The notes beneath the pieces are model-generated. The model was not told where the DNA came from. It made no database searches and saw nothing but the letters and a program-made list of their open reading frames with translations. From NCBI GenBank assembly GCA_937899435.1, contig CALBQG010000027.1, positions 1 through 64,000 of the forward strand: a stretch of DNA of 64,000 bases. The letters run 5' to 3'. Position 1 is the first letter of the stretch. Every line of letters starts with the position of its first letter. Positions 44,112 through 52,687 of this stretch are shown here, in pieces. Source of the DNA: UBA11540 sp003445125. Lineage in GTDB: Bacteria; Bacillota; Clostridia; Oscillospirales; Ruminococcaceae. The translations under genes were made by a program, and so were the position numbers.

Positions 44112-44140
44112 TTGACAAAAGAAAGCGTTTGTGTTAAAAT
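44112..44140 (+). promoter_or_regulatory. Sigma-A promoter of the SGNH lipoprotein
   Basis: TTGACA (44112-44117), 17-nt spacer, TAAAAT (44135-44140). Confidence 0.8.
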
Positions 44141-44186
44141 AATACAGCAATTATGCCAATCATACGAAAAACCAAAGGGGATCATA

Positions 44187-45866
44187 ATGAAAAAGATAAT
44201 ACAAAACATAGGGATTGCTGTGTTGTGCCTGTCCCTTCTGGCATCATGTCAGACTTCTTTGCAGGAGACAAGCAGTGTACAGGAATCTTCGGAAGAGATT
44301 ACGGTCAGCGAATCCGTCAGCAGTGATCCGATCACGGATATAAGCTCCCAGGAGACGCAATCAACATACAGTGAGGCAGATATGATTCATTACGAGAGAA
44401 AAGAAGTTCCGAGCGGATACCGTCACCGCACAGTGAAAATTCTGACCTTCGGCGATTCCTTCACCGTAGGCGCGGGAACGATGGGCGGCTATCGGTATTA
44501 TCTTTTCGAGAAGCTGTATAAAGCGGGTGCGGATTTTGAATTTGTCGGACCGTACCGTCAGCGTTTCTACAACCTTCCCGACGAGTATTCTTCCCATCTG
44601 AGCACGGGCGGCAAAAAGACTGATGAAGCGGTCGCCATGTATAAGTCCTATGTGGAAAACAATGGCAACGATTACGACATTATTCTGTCTATGTTCGGCT
44701 GCAACGATTGCTATGTGGGACGGAGCAACGAAGAAATTTTAGGATATTATCGTACACTGCTGGACACGATTTTTGCCGATAAGGAAAATGCGATTGTGTA
44801 TGTGGCGTCTTTGCCGGAAGTGGAAACTCAGTTTGCGTCCTTTAATGCGGCGCTCCCGGACTTCTGCACGCAGTATGCGCAGGAAACGGACAAAGAAGTG
44901 TATTTTGTGGAGATGAACGGAATTCATAAGCTGATCCGTGAGAAAGACTGCATCAGCGCAAGCGATGCCCATCCGGGCAACAGCGGCAATGAGAAAATGG
45001 CGGCAAGCTGGTATGATGCCATTGTCAACCGCGTGCTGGAACTCAACGATGATTTTGTTAAGGGAACGAAGGAAACCGTGGCGGTGGAGAGCGTTTCGAT
45101 CGAGCCGTCGGAAGTGACCATGGCGGTCAATGAGCAGAAATCGTTGAATTTCACCGTGCTTCCCGAAAATGCGACAATTAAGACCGTAAACTGGAAAAGC
45201 AGCAATCCCGAGATTGCCGCCGTGGATGATTACGGTATTGTGATGCCGAAAGCCGTGGGCGAAACCACCATCATACTGACTTCTCTGGAAGGCGGAAAGA
45301 CTGCCGAGTGCAAGGTGACCGTGACCGAAAAGAAGGAACTTCCGACGGAGGCTTTTAAAAAGCTTGTTTTTGATTCGGATTTCGGCACGACTGCTAACTG
45401 GACGGGCGACACCGATATGATCAAGACCGCGTCGCTTCAGGCGATGACTGCGTGGATCGGCGATCAGAAAACGATCACAAGCGCGAAGGATATCAATATG
45501 GGCGACCGCTTCTGCGTGACGATGCGTTATTGCGTCAGCGGCGGTGAAGAAGCTACCAATGACGATGCGTATGCCGCGCTGGTGTTCGGCGATTTCCGAC
45601 TGGTGATCTCCCGCTGCGGCGGAAAAATCGAACTGTTCAAGGGCGAGACCTCTTTGGGAAGTTATAAATTCCATTCTCTCCCGAACCGTTTTTATGACTA
45701 TTCGGTGGTTTACGACGCCGGAAAAATCACGGTGCTCCGCAACGAAGAAACGCTGTTCACCGCAGAGACGGAGAGCCAGACAGTCAAGTCCGCGGTGTCC
45801 TATGTCTGGAATGTGGTGTGGAATAAATCGATGTGCAATTTCATAAAAGTGTATACAGCGGCATAA
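44187..45866 (+). CDS. SGNH-hydrolase lipoprotein with a bacterial Ig-like domain
   Basis: 559-residue surface lipoprotein. The signal peptide ends in lipobox LASC (Cys21) and is followed by a Ser/Thr/Glu-rich linker. An SGNH/GDSL esterase domain has TFGDSFTVG (catalytic Ser), GCNDCY and SDAHPGNSG (catalytic Asp/His). A Big_2-like Ig domain follows (VESVSIEPSEVTMAVNEQ, ENATIKTVNWKSSNPEIA), and then a 170-residue C-terminal domain resembling a carbohydrate-binding sandwich. Likely deacetylates cell-surface or dietary glycans. ATG 44187 follows GGGGATCATA; the earlier in-frame start overlaps the promoter. Confidence 0.87.
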   Translation: MKKIIQNIGIAVLCLSLLASCQTSLQETSSVQESSEEITVSESVSSDPITDISSQETQSTYSEADMIHYERKEVPSGYRHRTVKILTFGDSFTVGAGTMGGYRYYLFEKLYKAGADFEFVGPYRQRFYNLPDEYSSHLSTGGKKTDEAVAMYKSYVENNGNDYDIILSMFGCNDCYVGRSNEEILGYYRTLLDTIFADKENAIVYVASLPEVETQFASFNAALPDFCTQYAQETDKEVYFVEMNGIHKLIREKDCISASDAHPGNSGNEKMAASWYDAIVNRVLELNDDFVKGTKETVAVESVSIEPSEVTMAVNEQKSLNFTVLPENATIKTVNWKSSNPEIAAVDDYGIVMPKAVGETTIILTSLEGGKTAECKVTVTEKKELPTEAFKKLVFDSDFGTTANWTGDTDMIKTASLQAMTAWIGDQKTITSAKDINMGDRFCVTMRYCVSGGEEATNDDAYAALVFGDFRLVISRCGGKIELFKGETSLGSYKFHSLPNRFYDYSVVYDAGKITVLRNEETLFTAETESQTVKSAVSYVWNVVWNKSMCNFIKVYTAA

Positions 45867-45891
45867 TCTATCAAATTTTTCAAAAAAAAGA

Positions 45892-45920
45892 TTGATATTC
45901 GCGCTGTGATATGATAGACT
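45892..45920 (+). promoter_or_regulatory. Candidate promoter of acpP
   Basis: TTGATA (45892-45897), 17-nt spacer, TAGACT (45915-45920). Confidence 0.5.
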
Positions 45921-45974
45921 ATGTTATGGCTTTGAAGTCACTTATCTGTTGTATGCTTTTAGGAGGAACAAGGT

Positions 45975-46202
45975 ATGGTTTTTGAAAAGGTAAAAGAGAT
46001 CCTTTGTGATCAGTTGGATGTGGATGCGAAAGATGTGACGATGGAAGCTTCCATCACAGAAGACCTCGGAGCGGATTCTTTGGATATTGTCGATCTGGTG
46101 ATGTCGCTGGAAGACGAATTTGATATCGAAGTTCCGGATGAGGAAGTGGAGTCGATCAAAACGGTCGGCGATATTGTCCGTTACATCGAACAGTCTGTCT
46201 GA
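45975..46202 (+). CDS. acpP: Acyl carrier protein
   Basis: 75-residue carrier with the phosphopantetheine Ser in GADSLDIVDLVM and a typical acidic helix II. AGGAGGAACAAGGT precedes the ATG. It stands alone with its own promoter rather than inside a fab cluster, so whether it serves bulk fatty acid synthesis or a dedicated pathway is not shown. Confidence 0.95.
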   Translation: MVFEKVKEILCDQLDVDAKDVTMEASITEDLGADSLDIVDLVMSLEDEFDIEVPDEEVESIKTVGDIVRYIEQSV

Positions 46203-46219
46203 TTATACGGAAAACAAAC

Positions 46220-46250
46220 GGCGCCCGCCTGATTTTATCAGGCGGGCGCC
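46220..46250. terminator. GC-rich hairpin between acpP and the 54-residue gene
   Basis: A perfect 14-bp stem (46220-46233 with 46237-46250) has a TTT loop. On the minus strand it is followed by GTTTGTTTTC; on the plus strand the tail is weak. Confidence 0.75.
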
Positions 46251-46255
46251 GCGTT

Positions 46256-46420
46256 CTATTCCTCGGTGTCTTTTACCATGTGGTGGCAGATTTGTTCCAG
46301 GTGTTGCGGAGAGTCCACGGAGATTCCGGACTGCTTGATGTTTTCTTGAACAAACTTCGGGAGCTTTTGAAATTGAAGGTTGTTGTTCAAACGGTAGAAG
46401 CGATCTTCCGATGAGTTCAT
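46256..46420 (-). CDS. Unknown 54-residue protein
   Basis: Minus-strand frame from ATG 46420 to TAG 46256, followed within 6 bp by a hairpin terminator. AAAGGCGGTG lies about 6 nt before the ATG. The product is hydrophilic (starts MNSSEDRFYRLNNN, contains QICHHM, ends KDTEE), with no membrane segment. It is not recognised. Its placement between a terminator and a plausible ribosome site supports a real gene, perhaps cotranscribed with asd-dapA upstream. Confidence 0.55.
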   Translation of the reverse strand: MNSSEDRFYRLNNNLQFQKLPKFVQENIKQSGISVDSPQHLEQICHHMVKDTEE

Positions 46421-46486
46421 AAAATGCACCGCCTTTGTCCATATACAGCAAACGCTGTATCTTCAGTGTGTGCAGAAAGACGGATT

Positions 46487-47362
46487 TTAAAACTGTAAAT
46501 TTTTTTCAACCGCATTTTTGCAGGCTTCGTCCGGTTCGGTGAGCGGCAGACGGCAGGGACCGACATCAAATCCCAGCAGATTCATGGCGTATTTCACCGG
46601 CATCGGGTTGACATCGGAAAACAACGCGCGGATGAGCGGAAGCGCGTGCAGCTGCAATTGTGCGGCGGCGTGCGTGTTTTGGGCAAAGTATAAAGAACAG
46701 ATGTTCTTGACAATGTCGGGTCGGAAATTGGACAGCACCGAAATGACCCCTTTGCCGCCCAAAGAAAGAATCGGGACGATCTGGTCGTCGTTACCCGAAT
46801 AGAGATCCAATACATCTCCGCAAAGCTGCGCCGTTTGCGCAACGGCGGAAATGTTGCCGCTTGCTTCTTTGATGGCACAGATGTTGTCACATTCCGCCAG
46901 CTTGCGGTAAGTTTCCGGGAGAATGTTGACTCCGGTTCTTGACGGCACATTGTAAACAATGATCGGCAGATCCACCGATTCGGCAATGGTGTAGTAGTGC
47001 CGCAGCAAGCCGCTTTGCGAGGTTTTGTTGTAATACGGTGTAACAACCAGCAAAGCGTTGGCACCGTTTTTTTGGCAGGAAAAAGACTGTTCGACGGCGT
47101 GTGCGGTGTCGTTGCTTCCGGAACCGGCAATCACCGGCACGCGTCCGTTGACATAGGCACAGCAGAAGCTGACAAGCTCCTGATGTTCGGTATAAGAAAG
47201 AGTAGATGCCTCTCCCGTGGTTCCGCAAACGACGAGTGCATCTACTCCTGCATTGATTTGAAAGTCTATCAGTTTTTTAAAATTGTCATAGTGAATGGAA
47301 CCGTCCTGAGAAAAGGGCGTAACGAGAGCTGTCGCCACGCCTTGAAAGACGTGCTTTTTCAA
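46487..47362 (-). CDS. dapA: 4-hydroxy-tetrahydrodipicolinate synthase
   Basis: 291-residue aldolase condensing aspartate semialdehyde with pyruvate, the first committed step to lysine, meso-diaminopimelate and dipicolinate. It has CGTTGEASTLSYTEH, VIAGSGSNDT, the YNVPSRTG loop with catalytic Tyr, and the Schiff-base Lys in CAIKEASG. The start is TTG 47362, with GAAAGGTG 7 nt upstream and 16 bp after the asd stop. Confidence 0.95.
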   Translation of the reverse strand: MKKHVFQGVATALVTPFSQDGSIHYDNFKKLIDFQINAGVDALVVCGTTGEASTLSYTEHQELVSFCCAYVNGRVPVIAGSGSNDTAHAVEQSFSCQKNGANALLVVTPYYNKTSQSGLLRHYYTIAESVDLPIIVYNVPSRTGVNILPETYRKLAECDNICAIKEASGNISAVAQTAQLCGDVLDLYSGNDDQIVPILSLGGKGVISVLSNFRPDIVKNICSLYFAQNTHAAAQLQLHALPLIRALFSDVNPMPVKYAMNLLGFDVGPCRLPLTEPDEACKNAVEKNLQF

Positions 47363-47378
47363 TTGACCGCACCTTTCG

Positions 47379-48458
47379 TCAGTCCATGTACCCCAACGCA
47401 CACAGCAGTTCCGCCATCAGAACACCGCCGCCGGCAGCACCGCGCAGTGTGTTGTGGGAAACACAGACAAATTTGTAGTCGTACTGAGTATCTTCGCGCA
47501 GACGCCCCATCGATACCGCCATGCCGTGCTCCAGATTGCGATCCAATTTGGTCTGCGGGCGGTTTTCCTCCTCAAAATAGTGGAGGAATTGCTTGGGTGC
47601 CGAGGGCAGATTGAGCTTTTGCGGCATTCCCGAAAAAGCTGCCCAACGGGCTTTGATTTCTTCCACGGACGGCTTGTGTTCAAACGAAACAAACACGGCA
47701 GCCATGTGACCGTCACTGACCGGCACGCGGAAGCACTGGGAGGTAATGGACGGGGTGAGCGCATCTACGATTTTTCCGTCCTGAATCGTACCGAAAATTT
47801 TGAGCGGTTCGATGTTGCTTTTTTCTTCTTCGCCGCCGATGAAGGGAATCACATTGTCGATGATTTCCGGGAAGGTTTCAAAGGTCTTTCCGGCACCGGA
47901 GATTGCCTGATAGGTGCAGGCGAGCACCTTGGTCACACCGAAGTCCATCAGCGGAAAAACAGCGGGAACATAGCTTTGCAGAGAGCAGTTGGATTTCACG
48001 GCAATAAATCCGCGCTTGGTGCCGAGACGGCGGCGCTGTGCGGGGATGACTTCGGCGTGTTCGGGGTTGATTTCCGGAATGATCATCGGCACATCGGGCG
48101 TGTGGCGGTGAGCAGAGTTGTTGGAGATCACCGGGCATTCCGCCTTGGCGTACGCTTCCTCCAGCGCCTTGATTTCGTCCTTTTTCATGTCCACGGCGCA
48201 GAAAACAAAGTCTACCTGAGCCACGATTTTGTCCATGTCGGCGACGGCATCGTACACGATTGTGCTTTTCAGTTCTTCGGGAATCGGCGTCGGCATTGCC
48301 CATTTCTTTTCCACACATTCGCCGTAAGTTTTTCCGGCGGAGCGGGCGGAAGCCGCCAGTGCCGTGATATGAAACCACGGGTGATTGTGCAGCAGGGTGA
48401 CGAAACGCTGTCCGACCATACCGGTGGCGCCGATGATACCGACATTGTAAGTTTTCAT
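47379..48458 (-). CDS. asd: Aspartate-semialdehyde dehydrogenase (archaeal/yeast type)
   Basis: 359-residue enzyme reducing aspartyl phosphate. The NADP motif is IGATGMVGQRF, the catalytic Cys is in VKSNCSLQSY, and SNNSAHRHTPDVPMIIPEIN marks the archaeal/fungal-type subfamily rather than the shorter proteobacterial type. CGGAGG precedes ATG 48458. It leads the asd-dapA operon. Confidence 0.94.
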   Translation of the reverse strand: MKTYNVGIIGATGMVGQRFVTLLHNHPWFHITALAASARSAGKTYGECVEKKWAMPTPIPEELKSTIVYDAVADMDKIVAQVDFVFCAVDMKKDEIKALEEAYAKAECPVISNNSAHRHTPDVPMIIPEINPEHAEVIPAQRRRLGTKRGFIAVKSNCSLQSYVPAVFPLMDFGVTKVLACTYQAISGAGKTFETFPEIIDNVIPFIGGEEEKSNIEPLKIFGTIQDGKIVDALTPSITSQCFRVPVSDGHMAAVFVSFEHKPSVEEIKARWAAFSGMPQKLNLPSAPKQFLHYFEEENRPQTKLDRNLEHGMAVSMGRLREDTQYDYKFVCVSHNTLRGAAGGGVLMAELLCALGYMD

Positions 48459-48600
48459 TTTTTGATTCCTCCGTGACATTCTATGCGCATCCGGCGGGTG
48501 CCGTTACGCAAAAATTTGTAAAAACACCGCAAATTCTCCGCAAAAGACTTGACGATTGACGGAAAATGTTATAACATGAGAAGGTGTAAAAATATATTCT

Positions 48601-48630
48601 ATCATACCATTTTTAAGCAATTGTTGTCAA
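48601..48630 (-). promoter_or_regulatory. Sigma-A promoter of asd-dapA
   Basis: Minus strand TTGACA (48630-48625), 18-nt spacer, TATGAT (48606-48601). This leaves a leader of about 135 nt before asd in which no known riboswitch was recognised. Confidence 0.7.
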
Positions 48631-48658
48631 TCGCTTTTTATACAGAGGAAGAAAAAAA

Positions 48659-49684
48659 ATGAAAAAATCTTTGTTTTACTACGATCTGCCGCAGGAATTG
48701 ATTGCGCAGACGCCGATGGAACCGCGGGATCATTCGCGGCTGATGGTGCTTGACCGCGAAACGGGGGAAATACAGCATCGTCATTTTTACGATGTGATTG
48801 ACTATCTCAACGAAGGCGATGTCCTGGTGGTCAACGATTCGCGCGTCCTTCCGGCTCGCCTGTACGGAAAAAAAGAAGTTACCGGAGCGCAGATCGAATT
48901 TCTGCTTCTCGAACGGAAGGCAGCGGATGTGTGGGAAATTCTGGTCAAGCCCGGAAAAAAAGCGCTTCCCGGCGCGCGGTTCGAGTTCGGGGACGGACTG
49001 CTTAAAGCGGAGATTCTGGAGGTCAAAGAGGACGGCAACCGATTGGTGCGTTTTTTCTATGACGGCGATTTCTATCAGATTCTGGAGAAAATCGGGAAAA
49101 TGCCGCTCCCGCATTATATTACGGCGGAGCTGAAGGATAATGAACGCTACCAGACGGTCTATTCGCACGAAGTCGGTTCGGCGGCGGCGCCGACGGCGGG
49201 ACTGCATTTCACACAGGAGCTTTTGCATAAAATTGAGGAAAAAGGCGTGAAAATCGCCAAAGTGACGCTGCACGTGGGACTGGGGACGTTTCGTCCGGTG
49301 AAGGCGGAAAATATTGAAGAACATCATATGCACTCGGAACATTACGAAATGTCCGAAGAAACGGCAAGAATCATCAATGAGGCAAAAGCAAACGGAAAAC
49401 GCGTGATTGCCGTGGGAACCACCAGCTGCCGCACGCTGGAATCGGTAGCACAAAAGGAAGGCTGCATCCGTGCGTCGGAGGGATATACCGATATTTTCAT
49501 CTATCCGGGCTATACCTTCCGCGCCATGGACGGAATCATCACGAATTTTCACCTTCCGGAAAGCACACTTATCATGCTTATCTCGGCGTTTGCCGGCAGA
49601 GACAAGGTGATGAATGCCTATAAAACCGCCGTGGAACAGCGGTATCGTTTTTACAGCTTCGGCGACGCGATGTTCATTCAATAG
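48659..49684 (+). CDS. queA: tRNA preQ1(34) S-adenosylmethionine ribosyltransferase-isomerase
   Basis: 341-residue enzyme forming epoxyqueuosine in tRNA. Signature blocks are YDLPQELIAQTPMEPRD, VNDSRVLPARL, PLPHYI, AAPTAGLHFT, HVGLGTFRPV and NFHLPESTLIMLISAF. It is the last chromosomal gene before the prophage; its usual neighbour tgt is not in the window. Confidence 0.97.
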   Translation: MKKSLFYYDLPQELIAQTPMEPRDHSRLMVLDRETGEIQHRHFYDVIDYLNEGDVLVVNDSRVLPARLYGKKEVTGAQIEFLLLERKAADVWEILVKPGKKALPGARFEFGDGLLKAEILEVKEDGNRLVRFFYDGDFYQILEKIGKMPLPHYITAELKDNERYQTVYSHEVGSAAAPTAGLHFTQELLHKIEEKGVKIAKVTLHVGLGTFRPVKAENIEEHHMHSEHYEMSEETARIINEAKANGKRVIAVGTTSCRTLESVAQKEGCIRASEGYTDIFIYPGYTFRAMDGIITNFHLPESTLIMLISAFAGRDKVMNAYKTAVEQRYRFYSFGDAMFIQ

Positions 49685-49714
49685 CATCATAGCTCAGGTG
49701 AGCAAAAACATAGG

Positions 49715-49749
49715 AAAAGCCCAGAAATCAAGCGGTTTCTGGGCTTTTT
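49715..49749. terminator. Bidirectional terminator between queA and the recombinase
   Basis: AAAAGCCCAGAAA (49715-49727) pairs with TTTCTGGGCTTTT (49736-49748), with T- and A-tracts. It serves both converging genes. Confidence 0.9.
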
Positions 49750-49754
49750 GCTGT

Positions 49755-51488
49755 TTAGTCGTCTTTGTACACGAACTCGTGGATTATGCCGTTTTTGAAG
49801 GTTATAGACCGGATTTTGCCGTTTTCGATACAAAAGTTGGAGCTTACCGAATTTATAAAATCCTTCAGTATTCGAGGGTCTGTCTCCTCCAAAAGCCGCC
49901 TGTAATTGACGAACCTTTTGTCCGTGAGCTTCTGACTCATGATGAAGTAGCTTGCCTTCGCCATCAGCTCGTCGTCACTTATCGAGAACTGCGAAGTCAG
50001 CCCCTCGGAGAGTTCATCGAGACGAGCGTTGACCTTTTCGAGCTGCTCGTCGAGCTGCTTCTTCTCGATGATGTAGTCCTTCTCTGCCATGTCCTCCTCC
50101 GAGTACAGGTAGAGCGATTTGAGGCGGGATAACGCCCTTTCTATCCTACGCCGCTCCGATAATAGGATGTCACGTTCCGAGCTGTTATCCGCGTCCTCCT
50201 CGCCTGTGGGCTTGGGCGTATACTTTATGCCGGACACCTGAGACTTGTAGAGGGAGTACAGCTCCATCAGCCCATGCTCCTTGATACACGCGACGTTCTC
50301 GAACATCTCACCACGCAGCAGTTTCTTCTGGAGCGTTTCAGGCGAGGTCGTCTTTCCGAAGCTCTCCTTTGCCTTTATGAGGTTGGCGATGTAGTTGAGG
50401 ACAAACGGACCGAGTGTGGTGTCGGTGATATACTTGTTCGGGCAGCCGCTGTTTTTGCGGTGGCTCATACAAGCATAGATTGACGGTCGATAGCCGCCCT
50501 TCAGCTCTCTACAGTTGCTGGTCGCGCTCATATTGGCTCCGCAGCATCCGCAGGTCAGCAATCCGGCGAACACATGAATGTTCTTCCGGCTGTAGGTCTT
50601 GCCTGATGCGTTCCAGCCTCGCTGATTGCGTTCGAGAGTCAAAACGACGTTCCTCCACCTTTCCTTCGGCACGATAGCCGGATGATGTTCCTCCACGATG
50701 ACCCATTCGCTCTCTGGTTTGATGTCCTGACGACTGCCGCGCTTTGACATATCGAAGTAGTTGTAGCGGTACGCGCCCGTGTAGAACATATTCTTCAGGA
50801 TGATGCTGACCGCTGTCGGCGACCACTCTTTGCCGCTGCGAGGATGTATTCCAGCGGCGTTCAGTGTCTTTGCGACGTAAAGAAGCGAGTGGCGTTCTTC
50901 GTACATATCGTACATTCTCAGAACGACCTTCGCTTCCTCCTCAACGATGGAGAAAGTCTCGGTATCTTTGTCCCAACTGTAGCCATACGGCACTCTGCCG
51001 CCGTTCCATTGACCGTTTCCGGCTCTGGCGACCATGACCGCCGTTACTCGCTCCGCTGTCATCTTCCGTTCCAGTTCCGCAAACACGAGAATGATTTTGA
51101 GCATCGCCTCGCCCATCGCAGAGGACGTGTCGAATTGCTCGTTCTTGGAGACGAATGTGACTCCCAGCTTCTTCAGCTCGTCGTACATGGCGGCGAAGTC
51201 GAGAAGATTTCTGCTGATACGGTCCAGCTTCCACACAAGAATATGCGTGAACTCACCAGACCTGACCCGCGACATCATTTTCTGATAGTCGGGGCGGTCG
51301 GGGTTCTTCGCGGTATAGCCCGCGTCCTCGAACACCTCGTAGGAGCTTGCGTTCAGCACATACTTCGCGTATGCCGTCAGCTCCTCTTTCTGGACAGGCA
51401 AACTGTCCTTGTCGATTTGGTAGTGTGTAGATACTCGCACATAGATAGCAACCCTTATGGAGTTCAACTTATCGGTGAGTTTACTCAT
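49755..51488 (-). CDS. Large serine recombinase (phage integrase)
   Basis: 577-residue site-specific recombinase. The N-terminal resolvase domain has the catalytic Ser20 in YVRVSTHYQIDKDSL, and KLDRISRN further on. A recombinase domain follows (PYGYSWDKDTETFSIVEEEA), then a zinc ribbon (LLTCGCCGANMSA, CMSHRKNSGC) and a coiled-coil region near residues 445-500. It presumably integrated the element next to queA. AAGGAGG lies 9 nt before the ATG. Lies at the phage left end, pointing outward, as expected. Confidence 0.95.
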   Translation of the reverse strand: MSKLTDKLNSIRVAIYVRVSTHYQIDKDSLPVQKEELTAYAKYVLNASSYEVFEDAGYTAKNPDRPDYQKMMSRVRSGEFTHILVWKLDRISRNLLDFAAMYDELKKLGVTFVSKNEQFDTSSAMGEAMLKIILVFAELERKMTAERVTAVMVARAGNGQWNGGRVPYGYSWDKDTETFSIVEEEAKVVLRMYDMYEERHSLLYVAKTLNAAGIHPRSGKEWSPTAVSIILKNMFYTGAYRYNYFDMSKRGSRQDIKPESEWVIVEEHHPAIVPKERWRNVVLTLERNQRGWNASGKTYSRKNIHVFAGLLTCGCCGANMSATSNCRELKGGYRPSIYACMSHRKNSGCPNKYITDTTLGPFVLNYIANLIKAKESFGKTTSPETLQKKLLRGEMFENVACIKEHGLMELYSLYKSQVSGIKYTPKPTGEEDADNSSERDILLSERRRIERALSRLKSLYLYSEEDMAEKDYIIEKKQLDEQLEKVNARLDELSEGLTSQFSISDDELMAKASYFIMSQKLTDKRFVNYRRLLEETDPRILKDFINSVSSNFCIENGKIRSITFKNGIIHEFVYKDD

Positions 51489-51617
51489 CTTCGTTGTCCT
51501 CCTTGATAAGAGTCAAGCCTCTCTCCTTCGCGGGTGAAGCGTCGGAGGAGGCTCTTGTTGTATTCGATTGTCGTTTCCAGTAGTCGGAGTTAATGAACAG
51601 GAGGTTGCCCTTCTGCT

Positions 51618-51998
51618 TTATCCGGCGTTGGAGTTCTCTTCTTCTTGCTTCCCTTGCGATACGAATGTTTTTTCCTCTGGCGTGAGGTAGGTGTCAAGAA
51701 CGCTCCAGATGATGTTCTTGTGGTCGTCGTCAGCCCTGCGGAAAGCATTAGCAAGGATAACGATGTCTTTGTCCGGCTCGACATAAGGTGTCGGGCTGAG
51801 TGAAAGGTCCATGATGTAGTCGATGGACACATTCAGAGCCTTAGCTATACGAGCCACGATTTCGAGATTCGGCTTGTGGACTCCGGCGACGTAGCGCGAA
51901 ATAGTCGCTTCCGTCGTTCCGGCTTTCTCCGCGAGCCATGCCTGCGAGATGCCTTTTGACTCAATAATGTCTCTGAGTCTGGTTGAAAAATCTGCCAT
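51618..51998 (-). CDS. XRE-family repressor (CI-like)
   Basis: 126-residue protein with an N-terminal helix-turn-helix (ISQAWLAEKAGTTEATISRYVAGVHKPNLEIVARIAKALNVSIDYIM) and a short C-terminal part without a visible LexA-type protease. AGGAGG precedes ATG 51998. Divergent from the tandem-HTH gene, so it is the likely lysogeny repressor. Confidence 0.9.
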   Translation of the reverse strand: MADFSTRLRDIIESKGISQAWLAEKAGTTEATISRYVAGVHKPNLEIVARIAKALNVSIDYIMDLSLSPTPYVEPDKDIVILANAFRRADDDHKNIIWSVLDTYLTPEEKTFVSQGKQEEENSNAG

Positions 51999-52020
51999 AG
52001 TGATTACCTCCTGTGCAAGT

Positions 52021-52049
52021 ATTATACCACACACTTACGATTTTTACAA
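52021..52049 (-). promoter_or_regulatory. Repressor promoter
   Basis: Minus strand TTGTAA (52049-52044), 17-nt spacer, TATAAT (52026-52021). Confidence 0.75.
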
Positions 52050-52052
52050 GAT
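52033..52052 (+). repeat. Operator-like 20-mer, copy 1
   Basis: ACTTACGATTTTTACAAGAT overlaps the repressor -35 region. A second copy with two mismatches lies inside the tandem-HTH gene at 52341-52360. Confidence 0.5.
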
Positions 52053-52074
52053 TTCTTACGGAAATTATAAGAAA
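52052..52074. promoter_or_regulatory. Inverted repeat in the phage switch region
   Basis: TTTCTTA (52052-52058) and TAAGAAA (52068-52074) form a perfect 7-bp inverted repeat with a 9-bp centre, located between the two divergent promoters and just before the early -35. A likely repressor or Cro operator. Confidence 0.5.
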
Positions 52075-52078
52075 CCTC

Positions 52079-52107
52079 TTGACCTTATGATAAAAGTATG
52101 CTATAAT
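52079..52107 (+). promoter_or_regulatory. Early rightward phage promoter
   Basis: TTGACC (52079-52084), 17-nt spacer, TATAAT (52102-52107). Confidence 0.8.
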
Positions 52108-52138
52108 ATAAGGGACAAGAACGAAAGGAGGGTCTGCG

Positions 52139-52687
52139 ATGAACCCAATCGAACTGAAAGTCGCCCGCATGAGACGGAACATCACTGGCAAGGAAGCGGC
52201 GAAAGCCCTCGGTCTTACCATTGACGGTTACTTCAAGAAAGAACACGGAACGGCGAAGATTACTCTCAGCGAGGCGTACATCCTGACTAAACTGTATCAG
52301 CTCACATTGACGGAGTTCGTCAATATATTTTTTAACGGCGACTTACCGTTTTTACAAGATAGAACTGATAATTGTAATTTCAGTGATGCAGCGTACCCGC
52401 TGAAGGAAGCCCGTCTGCGAGCTGGCTACACGGAGGAGGCGGCAGCCCGTGAACTTAACATTCCGACCTCTGCCTACAAACAGCGGGAGAAAGGCAGAGT
52501 GAAAATCTCCCTCGAACAGTGCTTCACTCTTTCGAGGTTCTACCGCCTGTCGTTGCAAGAGTTCAACGATATATTTTTTAGGTCAGGCTTACCGTTTCGT
52601 AACTCCGACCTTGTACCTTACAAGTATATTATACCACAGAAAGGGGTCGGGATAAATGCCGAAGCAAGTAACAATAGCAGCCTCTAA
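52139..52687 (+). CDS. Tandem-duplicated HTH regulator (Cro-like)
   Basis: 182-residue protein made of two related XRE-like helix-turn-helix units, residues about 7-71 and 85-149. Each ends in the same pattern (LYQLTLTEFVNIFFNGDLPF; FYRLSLQEFNDIFFRSGLPF). First gene of the rightward early operon and divergent from the repressor, so probably a Cro-type regulator. GAAAGGAGGG precedes the ATG. An operator-like 20-mer lies within it at 52341. Confidence 0.82.
   Translation: MNPIELKVARMRRNITGKEAAKALGLTIDGYFKKEHGTAKITLSEAYILTKLYQLTLTEFVNIFFNGDLPFLQDRTDNCNFSDAAYPLKEARLRAGYTEEAAARELNIPTSAYKQREKGRVKISLEQCFTLSRFYRLSLQEFNDIFFRSGLPFRNSDLVPYKYIIPQKGVGINAEASNNSSL
52341..52360 (+). repeat. Operator-like 20-mer, copy 2
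   Basis: ACTTACCGTTTTTACAAGAT matches 18 of 20 bases of the copy at 52033-52052 in the switch region, in the same orientation, but here inside the first HTH gene at the unit junction. Confidence 0.45.

Noticed and set aside
43855..44115. Cys/Ser-rich small frame on the plus strand
   Set aside because: It is the reverse complement of the Asn/Gln-rich gene; its Cys and Ser come from GTT/CTG repeats, and it starts inside a terminator.
48480..48658. Riboswitch in the asd or queA leader
   Set aside because: No lysine or preQ1 motif blocks were found; only promoter elements are visible.
51490..51690. Frame ending at the recombinase start (TAA overlapping ATG) on the minus strand
   Set aside because: Only an ATT could start it after the upstream stop, although AGAGGA precedes; too weak to call a gene.
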